A DNA stretch of 38,913 nt from contig WHSQ01000005.1 in assembly GCA_009380005.1 (NCBI GenBank), positions 1 through 38,913 on the forward strand. The letters are read 5' to 3'. Both the position numbers and the translations under genes were made by a program. Within the stretch, counting starts at the first letter, position 1. Every line of letters starts with the position of its first letter. Shown here one piece after another: positions 33,088 to 38,913 of this stretch. The notes beneath the pieces are model-generated. The model did no database searches. It was not told the origin of the DNA and saw only the letters and a list, made by a program, of their open reading frames with translations. Origin of the DNA: Actinomycetota bacterium (GTDB taxonomy: Bacteria; Actinomycetota; CADDZG01; WHSQ01).

Positions 33088-34189
33088 CGTGGAGAACGAG
33101 ATCCGAGAGATGCTGTACGAGCGTTCGGGAGACATCGCATTCGATCCGCGCATTCCCGCCCGGGTGGTGCGGCGCTCGCGGCGCCGGCGCGTCGTCACGG
33201 CCGGCGCGGCCGCGCTTGGCGCTGCGGCGCTGGTGCTGGGTGTAGTGGCCGGCTTGCGGGCGTTCCCCCTGTCGGACGGCAAGGGAGACGTTACGGGTCG
33301 CCCGAGCCCGGCCGGCGAAGGGATGCCCTCGAGCTTCGTGGGGCTGAAGGATGGCGAGCTCGTGGTCGCGAGCACCGAGACGGGCGAGGTGCTCAGGGCC
33401 ATCGCCGACCGCTCGATCGGAACCGGCGATCTCGAGGGCGAGCTCGAGCCGGCGGGCCGGTCCGCGCTCTCCCCCAACCGCTCCACCGTCTACTTCTCGC
33501 TCTTCCACATCCGGGCGGATGGCGAGGACCGGCGCCTCGCGCGCGTCCCCCTGGAGGGCGGCGAGCCCGAAGACCTCGGGATGGGCTTCGATCCGGAGAT
33601 CAGCCCCAGCGGCGACCACCTCGCCTACCGGTTCTGCACCGAGGACGGGTGCGGGCGCGCCCTTGTGCTCCGGGACCTGCGCACGGAAGAGGAGACCCGC
33701 GTCGAGGTCGGCGTCGTCGACCTCGGGGTCGACGGGTCCGTGTGGCTCCCCGACGGGAGGTTGGTGGTCCTCCTCGCGCCGACGCCCATGGATGCGGGGC
33801 GGCCTTCCGAGTACCGCGTCGTCGATCCCTCCCGGCCGCCGGCCGCGCTGGTCGATGCCCCGTCGGTACCCGCTCCCACCCGCGACACGAGCCGAGGAGG
33901 TCTCTACGGCTACCACGCACCGACGGGTGGGGTGGTCATCGGGCAGCAGCGAGTCAAGGGCCGGGTTGGCGGTGTCGTTCAGTATGCGGATCGAAGGCGA
34001 TACGTATCTGTCGATCCCGACACCGGCGAGCTACTGGCAACCGTCGCGCGTGGCGACTGGTGGCAGATACATCCCGATTCCTCCGGTCGCCATCTGCTCC
34101 TCGTCGACTTCAAGGACCGCGTGTACCTCTCACGCGACGGTGGTGAGCCGCAGCTTATCGCCGAGGGGTTCTCGGATGTTGCTTGGTAG
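33080..34189 (+). CDS. Membrane beta-propeller protein, probable anti-sigma factor
   Basis: A 369-residue protein with a 36-residue cytoplasmic part, a transmembrane helix (about 38-60) and an extracellular region with PD40/TolB-like blade repeats (for example DPEISPSGDHLAYRFC and a C-terminal WQIHPDSSGRHLLLVD). The gene starts inside the sigma factor gene (ATG 33080, 8-nt overlap, GGAGG upstream), the usual relation of a sigma factor and its anti-sigma partner. The cytoplasmic part is short and lacks the zinc anti-sigma HxxxCxxC motif, so binding to the sigma factor is inferred from position and topology. The propeller could sense a wall or external ligand. Confidence 0.8.
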   Translation: MHDVENEIREMLYERSGDIAFDPRIPARVVRRSRRRRVVTAGAAALGAAALVLGVVAGLRAFPLSDGKGDVTGRPSPAGEGMPSSFVGLKDGELVVASTETGEVLRAIADRSIGTGDLEGELEPAGRSALSPNRSTVYFSLFHIRADGEDRRLARVPLEGGEPEDLGMGFDPEISPSGDHLAYRFCTEDGCGRALVLRDLRTEEETRVEVGVVDLGVDGSVWLPDGRLVVLLAPTPMDAGRPSEYRVVDPSRPPAALVDAPSVPAPTRDTSRGGLYGYHAPTGGVVIGQQRVKGRVGGVVQYADRRRYVSVDPDTGELLATVARGDWWQIHPDSSGRHLLLVDFKDRVYLSRDGGEPQLIAEGFSDVAW

Positions 34190-34249
34190 GGCTTGTCAAG
34201 GGCGCTTGTTCCTATGGCGCCACGCAACTGAACGGAAAGGAGCAAGAGA

Positions 34250-35272
34250 GTGAAGAAGGGTATTGCGATCACGCTTACGGCGCTATTCGGTTGGGGACTG
34301 GTGCCTGCCGGGGCGACCGCTGCGCAGACCTTCCCGGGGGGAAACGGAAAGATCGTCTTCGTGCGGAAGGGAGACCTCTGGGTCATGGACAGGCGCGGCG
34401 GCAACCAGACCCGGCTGACGAAGACCGAAGCCCGCGAGACCGCTCCGACGGTGTCGCCGGACGGAAAGAGGATCGCCTTCACGCGCATGCGACGCGCATC
34501 CTCCCGAGAAGATCTCCAATACCGGGCCGCTATCTTCACCATGCGCCTGGACGGATCCGGTGTCAGGAAGTTGACGGGCTTTCGCAACGCGAACGTCGGG
34601 CCCAGCTTTTCGCCAAACGGAAAGAAGATCCTCTATACGTGGTCGTCGGGAGAAGACAACGCCCAGGTGCGAGTCATGGATCGCAACGGCGCCAACAAGA
34701 AGAAACTGACGGGAAAGAGAGACAACTTCAGCCCGGTGTGGGCGCGCGCGGGAAGACGGATCGCGTATTTCAACCGGCTCGGTCGCAGGCCCGGTCTGTA
34801 TGTGATGAAGGCAGATGGGTCCAACAAGACCCGGATCCTCGTCGACCCCGTCACGAGCGTCAACGACTGGGGGCCGGCCCGCCGCATCCTGTACACCACC
34901 GCGGATGGTCGCATCGCAACGATCAGGCCGGACGGCTCCAGGCGGCGCGTCCTCACCACCGGTTACTGGCCCTCCTACTCGCCGGACGGTAGCCGGATCG
35001 CGTTCCAACGCTGCCCTAACTCCACGCCTCGGAAATGTCGTTTCTTCGTGATGGACGCGGACGGCTCCGACAAGGGCAGGATTTCCGCGACGACCCGGCC
35101 CTCCGGCGGTCCCACCTGGTCCCCCAACGGCCGCAGGCTCGTCGTCCCCTTCTTCCGGCCGCGCAAGAAGCAGTGGGACCTCAGGTTGCTGACGACGGGC
35201 GGTTCTTCTCTCTGGCTCACACGCCGTGGTGGGATCAGTAGGTACGACTACGCGGCTTGGCAAGCTCGATGA
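34250..35272 (+). CDS. Secreted TolB-like (PD40) beta-propeller protein
   Basis: A 340-residue exported protein with a signal peptide (about 1-25, ending TAAQ) followed by six or so PD40 blades. Repeats of the form LWVMDRRGGNQTRLT, APTVSPDGKRIAFTR, FSPNGKKILYTWSS and YSPDGSRIAFQR are spaced about 40-45 residues apart. It has no transmembrane anchor, so it is probably released or held by partners. The start is GTG at 34250 with AAAGGAG 7 nt upstream. It follows the putative anti-sigma factor by 60 bp; a short hairpin (34201-34221) lies in that gap. The two propellers may interact, but this is inference. Confidence 0.88.
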   Translation: MKKGIAITLTALFGWGLVPAGATAAQTFPGGNGKIVFVRKGDLWVMDRRGGNQTRLTKTEARETAPTVSPDGKRIAFTRMRRASSREDLQYRAAIFTMRLDGSGVRKLTGFRNANVGPSFSPNGKKILYTWSSGEDNAQVRVMDRNGANKKKLTGKRDNFSPVWARAGRRIAYFNRLGRRPGLYVMKADGSNKTRILVDPVTSVNDWGPARRILYTTADGRIATIRPDGSRRRVLTTGYWPSYSPDGSRIAFQRCPNSTPRKCRFFVMDADGSDKGRISATTRPSGGPTWSPNGRRLVVPFFRPRKKQWDLRLLTTGGSSLWLTRRGGISRYDYAAWQAR

Positions 35273-35275
35273 AGG

Positions 35276-35290
35276 CCGGCCTTTTGCCGG
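35276..35290. terminator. Small hairpin between convergent genes
   Basis: CCGGC-cttt t-GCCGG forms a 5-bp stem immediately after the stop of the propeller gene, with no T tract following on the plus strand. It could end transcription of the propeller gene, which is convergent with the TetR gene. Weak evidence. Confidence 0.35.
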
Positions 35291-35366
35291 ACAGAGCCCC
35301 TTTCAGGGAGGTACTGGGTAGGGCCTCAGGATCGTGGGCGAAACCCGGCACGGAACCGGTGACGGG

Positions 35367-36002
35367 TCAGCGCAGGGGCCGGGGACCGGTCGCCTTGCCG
35401 GGGCCCAGGCGCTTCACGAACATGTCGACGAGGTGGTCGATGTAGTCGGCCTCGTCGACCGGGAGGATGTGCTTGCCGCCCAGGATCTCCTGCTCGACGA
35501 ACAGGGCGAGAAGCGAGTTGAAGAACAGCCGGGCGGCGATCTGGGGGTCGACCTGGGCGCGGGCTCGATCGTTCATCCGCTCCTCGAGGATGCTGCCGAG
35601 CTCCCGGACCGACTGGCCCACGGCGTCCACGAAGAACGCTTCCTTCTCCTCGGGGAAGACCTGGACCTCTTGCAGCAGTAACCGGGTGAGCTCCGTGTTG
35701 TTGCGCAGCACGTCGAAGAAGCCCCGGGCGAGCACGATCAGCAAGCCGCGCAGATCGAGTTGAGCGGCGAGGTCCGGCAGCGTCCTCAGCAGTGGGAGGA
35801 ACGAATGCTCCTCGATGATGGCGCCGAACAGATCGCGTTTCGACTCGAAGTAGTGATAGATGAGGCCCTCGGTGATGTCGGCTTCGCGGGCGATGTCGCG
35901 CATCGAAGTTCCGTGGAAGCCACGCTCCGCGAACAGATGGAGGCTGGCCTGAAGGATGTCCTCGCGCCTGTCGCGCCGTTGGGGTGCGGGCTCCCGGGTC
36001 AT
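35367..36002 (-). CDS. TetR/AcrR-family transcriptional regulator
   Basis: A 211-residue TetR-type repressor. The N-terminal helix-turn-helix spans about 10-57 (REDILQASLHLFAERGFHGT, then DIAREADITEGLIYHYFESK), and the remaining helices form a ligand and dimer domain that I cannot assign to a ligand. The ATG at 36002 overlaps the stop of the upstream HPF-like gene (ATGA), so both are translated together. No operator is identified. It converges with the propeller gene. Confidence 0.92.
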   Translation of the reverse strand: MTREPAPQRRDRREDILQASLHLFAERGFHGTSMRDIAREADITEGLIYHYFESKRDLFGAIIEEHSFLPLLRTLPDLAAQLDLRGLLIVLARGFFDVLRNNTELTRLLLQEVQVFPEEKEAFFVDAVGQSVRELGSILEERMNDRARAQVDPQIAARLFFNSLLALFVEQEILGGKHILPVDEADYIDHLVDMFVKRLGPGKATGPRPLR

Positions 36003-36325
36003 GTGCCCTTGGCGAACGAGCTATGCCCCCGCCTCGACCGATCGTTGATCTGGCGTAGCAGCTCGTCGCGGGCCTCACGCGTCAGCTGGTGCACGTCGGC
36101 GCTGCCCGTCTCCGTCGTTCTCAGGTGGTTACGGCCGTAATGCAGCTCGACCGAGACGTGGTTGTTGGGACCTTCCTCGTTCTCCTTGACCAGGACGTCG
36201 GCGAGGATCTCTTCCCGATCGTCGAATTCATGCAACCGGCGAGCGATCTTCTCGAGGTCGCGTTCGAACTGATCGAGCTCCTGGGCACTCAGATCACCAT
36301 TCGGCGACGAGACTCGTATCCGCAT
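35999..36325 (-). CDS. Small protein resembling HPF/S30AE ribosome-associated factors
   Basis: A 108-residue acidic and basic mixed-charge protein. Its layout, a first strand MRIRVSSPNG, a helix ERDLEKIARRL, paired strands (ILADVLVKEN and NHVSVELHYGRNHLRTTETG) and a final helix DELLRQINDRSRRG, is like the beta-alpha-beta-beta-beta-alpha fold of hibernation-promoting factors. Similarity is by eye and not strong, so the assignment is tentative. The ATG at 36325 follows GGGAGG by 5 nt. It is co-translated with a TetR regulator (4-nt overlap), which is an unusual partner for such a protein. Confidence 0.5.
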   Translation of the reverse strand: MRIRVSSPNGDLSAQELDQFERDLEKIARRLHEFDDREEILADVLVKENEEGPNNHVSVELHYGRNHLRTTETGSADVHQLTREARDELLRQINDRSRRGHSSFAKGT

Positions 36326-36352
36326 CGATACCTCCCATCAAGTGGGTCCACG

Positions 36353-37492
36353 TCAGATGGTACGTCCCTTACCCAGCCATCGCATGAGCTCATCCGGGAA
36401 CGTGCCGCGAGCGAACGCATCGGCAACGTGGGCACGGCCGGCTTCTCCCATCGAGCGAGCCGATCTCTCATCCCTCAACAGCCTGACGATCGCGTCGGCC
36501 AGTTCGAGGGGATCGGCGGCATCCACCACGAAACCGGTGCGTCCGTGAAGAACCGCCTCCGGCGTGCCGCCCGAACGTCCGGTGACGCTGGGCACCCCGC
36601 TCGCCGCGGCTTCCAGTAGCACGACTCCGAGGCCCTCGACCTCGAGACCGCGGTACCGGTCCACGACGGGAAGAGCGAACACGTCCGCCCCCGCGTAATA
36701 GGAAGGTGCATCCGCGTCCGGGACGCGACCGGCGAACACGACGGGAACCTGCTTCTTCTCGGTCAGGCGTCGCAGGCGACGGAGCTCGGGCCCGGTGCCG
36801 ACCACGACCACCACCACCTCTCCTACGGCGGATCGGATGGTGGGCAGGGCTTCGATCAAGCGATGGATCCCCTTCCGGCGCACCAGACGCCCGAAGCACA
36901 GAACGATCCTCGCCTCGTCGGCGATGGCGTGGCGGCGGCGCACGTCGACCTCGGCGCTGCCGGGTTTGAACCTGTCCAGGTCGACGCGCGCCCGCAGGAC
37001 CGGAACGGAGCGCGAGCCGTAGCCTTTGCGATCCAAGAGGTCCTGCACCTTGCGCGCCGTGAACTCGCTGACGGCGACGATGACGTCGGCACCGGCCAGC
37101 GCAGCCGCGAGCCGCCCGCCAACGACGGGGACTGCGGCCGGGACGAGCAACTCGGCTCCGTGCACGATCACCCCGTACGAGAGACCGGCGTCGCGTAGCT
37201 TCGGCGCCATCAACGACAATGGCCAGGGGGTCCCGAATAGCACGCGGTCGACCTCCAACCGGCGCGCGTGGTCGATCACCGAGCGCGCCGCACGGGGGCC
37301 GGGAACCACGAGGCGGCCCGGGAACGGGATCGTGAGGTACGGCAGGTCGCCCGGCAGCGGAGTGCCCTCACGCCGTCCGGCCGCCAGGACCGCGATGCGG
37401 GGAGCGAGCTCATCGCAGAGCTCGGCGAGGTAACTCTCTATGCCGCCGCGTCCTGGGAGGAAGGATGAGGTCACCATCAGCGCGTCGGTCAC
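36353..37492 (-). CDS. GT4-family glycosyltransferase, PimB-like
   Basis: A 379-residue GT-B fold glycosyltransferase of family GT4. The N-terminus SSFLPGRGGIESYLAEL is the acceptor-side glycine loop; the donor-binding half has FGRLVRRKGIHRLIEAL, a basic pocket and the EX7E motif in EGLGVVLLE. The order and the GGIESYL loop resemble mannosyltransferases of phosphatidylinositol mannoside synthesis (PimB), which fits an actinobacterium, but other GDP-mannose or UDP-sugar enzymes are possible. The start is GTG at 37492, 6 nt after TAGTCT and with no ribosome binding site. It is divergent from the ammonium transporter gene. Confidence 0.88.
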   Translation of the reverse strand: MTDALMVTSSFLPGRGGIESYLAELCDELAPRIAVLAAGRREGTPLPGDLPYLTIPFPGRLVVPGPRAARSVIDHARRLEVDRVLFGTPWPLSLMAPKLRDAGLSYGVIVHGAELLVPAAVPVVGGRLAAALAGADVIVAVSEFTARKVQDLLDRKGYGSRSVPVLRARVDLDRFKPGSAEVDVRRRHAIADEARIVLCFGRLVRRKGIHRLIEALPTIRSAVGEVVVVVVGTGPELRRLRRLTEKKQVPVVFAGRVPDADAPSYYAGADVFALPVVDRYRGLEVEGLGVVLLEAAASGVPSVTGRSGGTPEAVLHGRTGFVVDAADPLELADAIVRLLRDERSARSMGEAGRAHVADAFARGTFPDELMRWLGKGRTI

Positions 37493-37498
37493 CCACGC

Positions 37499-37504
37499 AG
37501 ACTA
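37499..37504 (-). promoter_or_regulatory. -10 box of a likely leaderless promoter for the GT4 gene
   Basis: TAGTCT on the minus strand is followed by gcgtgg and then GTG 37492. The 6-nt spacing equals that at DUF501 and the acyl-CoA synthetase. Confidence 0.4.
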
Positions 37505-37698
37505 GCGACTGCGGGTCGCCACCGTTCGTGCGCCCGTCACGCGCGACTCGCGCTCGCACGGACGACCTCCACCTCCGCAGATCCGAACTGCGAGCCCATC
37601 GGATACACGGCTTTAACTCAGATGTAACGGTCGCGATATCCAGGTGAAATGCCTCGCACCTACCGTCACGGCGACGTTGTAGCTAGCGGGGAGGGAGC

Positions 37699-38913
37699 AT
37701 GGAACAGCAGGTCCTAATGGACACCATGTGGACGCTGATAGCGGCGTTCCTGGTGTTCTTGATGCAGGCAGGATTCGCCATGGTCGAGACCGGCTTCACC
37801 CGCCAGAAGAACGCGGCGAACATCATGATGAAGAACATCATGGACTTCGGCATGGCATCCGTCGCGTACTGGGCGATCGGTTTCGCATTGATGTTCGGAG
37901 CGGGAAACGCGCTCGTCGGAACGACCGGATGGTTCCTCGGTGGTGGTGAATCCGCGTTCGAATCTCTCGCCTGGGCCACACCGTCCTTGTCGACCAAGTG
38001 GCTCTTCCAAGCGGTCTTCGCCGGAACCGCCGCAACGATCGTGTCCGGCGCGATGGCGGAGCGCACCAAGTTCCCCGCCTACCTGATGTACAGCGCGTTG
38101 ATCTCCGGCATCATCTATCCGATCTCGGGACACTGGATCTGGGGCGGCGGTTGGCTTGCCAGCCGGGAGTTCCTCGATTTCGCAGGTTCAACGGTCGTTC
38201 ACTCTGTCGGAGGTTGGGCCGCGCTTGTCGGCGCCATCTTCCTCGGCCCTCGTCTCGGGAAGTACGCCAAGGACGGCAAGCCGCGAGCGATCCCGGGGCA
38301 CAGCATGCCGCTCGCCCTGTTGGGAGTCTTCATCCTTTGGTTCGGATGGTTCGGCTTCAACCCGGGATCCACGATGGCCGCGGTTCCCTCGATCGGTGAC
38401 ATCGCCGTGACGACCAACCTGGCCGCCGCGGCGGGGGCCCTGGCCGCCATGTTCACGATCTGGGCGATCGGCAGGAGGCCCGACGTCGGCATGACCGCCA
38501 ACGGCGCCCTCGGTGGCCTCGTCGGTATCACGGCCGGCTGCTTCTTCGTCGAGAACTGGGCGGCCGTGGTCATCGGAGGGCTCGCCGGCGTCCTCGTAGT
38601 GTTCGCGGTGATGATGTTCGATCGCGTCGGGGTCGACGATCCGGTCGGCGCCATCTCGGTGCACGCGATCTGCGGAGCGTTCGGGACGCTTGCCGTGGGC
38701 CTCTTCGCCTCGCCCCGCCTGATCGAAGCCGCGGGCATCGGATCGCCCGGGCTGTTGTACGGCGGCGGTGCGTCTCAGCTCGGGGTGCAGGCGCTGGGCG
38801 TCGCCGCCGTCGCGGCCTGGACCCTGGGCGGCTCGGCCATCGTCTTCGCCCTCATCAAGGCCACCGTGGGCCTTCGCGTCTCCGTCGAGGAGGAGATCGA
38901 GGGTCTCGACATC
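37699..38913 (+). CDS. amt: Ammonium transporter (Amt family), 3' end beyond window
   Basis: At least 405 residues, open to the window edge. The N-terminus (DTMWTLIAAFLVFLMQAGFAMVETGFTR region) is that of longer-type Amt proteins, with about eleven hydrophobic helices following. Conserved points are the segment around MAERTKFPAYL, the first pore histidine in VVHSVGGWAAL and the second in SVHAICGAFGT, and GFNPGS in between. It moves ammonium across the cytoplasmic membrane. The ATG at 37699 has GGGAGGGAGC upstream. A GTAAC half-site at 37624-37628 resembles part of a GlnR box but lacks a good partner. No glnK is visible, though one often follows amt and may lie past the edge. Confidence 0.95.
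   Translation, partial: MEQQVLMDTMWTLIAAFLVFLMQAGFAMVETGFTRQKNAANIMMKNIMDFGMASVAYWAIGFALMFGAGNALVGTTGWFLGGGESAFESLAWATPSLSTKWLFQAVFAGTAATIVSGAMAERTKFPAYLMYSALISGIIYPISGHWIWGGGWLASREFLDFAGSTVVHSVGGWAALVGAIFLGPRLGKYAKDGKPRAIPGHSMPLALLGVFILWFGWFGFNPGSTMAAVPSIGDIAVTTNLAAAAGALAAMFTIWAIGRRPDVGMTANGALGGLVGITAGCFFVENWAAVVIGGLAGVLVVFAVMMFDRVGVDDPVGAISVHAICGAFGTLAVGLFASPRLIEAAGIGSPGLLYGGGASQLGVQALGVAAVAAWTLGGSAIVFALIKATVGLRVSVEEEIEGLDI

Noticed and set aside
37624-37639. GlnR-like site upstream of amt
   Set aside because: Only one GTAAC half-site is present; the second half (gatat) does not fit, so a nitrogen-control site is not supported.
37714-38738. Minus-strand frames opposite the ammonium transporter gene
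   Set aside because: They lie within an intact Amt coding frame that continues to the window edge, and none resembles a protein family.

Overview
The window is a GC-rich, densely coded bacterial chromosome segment with few gaps, frequent 1-8 nt stop/start overlaps and many GTG starts. The gene order rplY-pth-mfd-surA-like-mazG-eno-ftsB/divIC-DUF501-ppx, and the histidine phosphatase-DUF3090-SCO1664 cluster, are characteristic of Actinomycetota. An LLM oxidoreductase, an archease/RtcB pair, a PimB-like glycosyltransferase and a SigE-like ECF sigma factor fit an environmental, probably uncultured, actinobacterium. I cannot place it more finely from sequence alone. I see no insertion sequence, prophage or CRISPR array.

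Left part (1-15.6 kb): a bifunctional GAF/GGDEF/HD-GYP cyclic-di-GMP enzyme; a cysteine-free HesB-like protein; acylphosphatase; a minus-strand group ABC1 kinase -> prephenate dehydratase -> aldehyde dehydrogenase; a divergent M28 lipoprotein peptidase and a LysM protein; an RNA-repair pair (archease, RtcB) with a dodecin gene between them on the other strand; a GAF-PP2C-HATPase regulator; and mutM and csaA back to back on a very short, apparently bidirectional promoter, followed by an LLM oxidoreductase and a small lipoprotein.

Middle (15.7-31.5 kb): a RHH antitoxin with a PIN toxin frame that has no ordinary start codon; a structurally odd class I tRNA with a UAA anticodon and a duplicated 3' end; then a long minus-strand run transcribed leftward from rplY and pth through an unknown membrane-anchored protein, mfd, surA-like, mazG, eno, ftsB/divIC, DUF501, ppx, acyl-CoA synthetase, phosphatase, DUF3090 and SCO1664.

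Right part (31.6-38.9 kb): a secreted CAP-domain protein behind a cyclic-di-GMP-I (GEMM-I) riboswitch whose closing stem touches the ribosome binding site; divergent from it, an ECF sigma factor, a membrane beta-propeller that is probably its anti-sigma factor, and a secreted beta-propeller; then convergent TetR and HPF-like genes, a GT4 glycosyltransferase, and an ammonium transporter cut by the window end.

Themes: cyclic-di-GMP is represented by both an enzyme and an RNA sensor. Many start codons lie 6-8 nt after a TANNNT box with no Shine-Dalgarno sequence, which suggests leaderless transcription. UUA codons, rare at this GC content, occur in at least three genes (cyclic-di-GMP enzyme, ECF sigma factor, csaA), which makes the UAA-anticodon tRNA worth attention.
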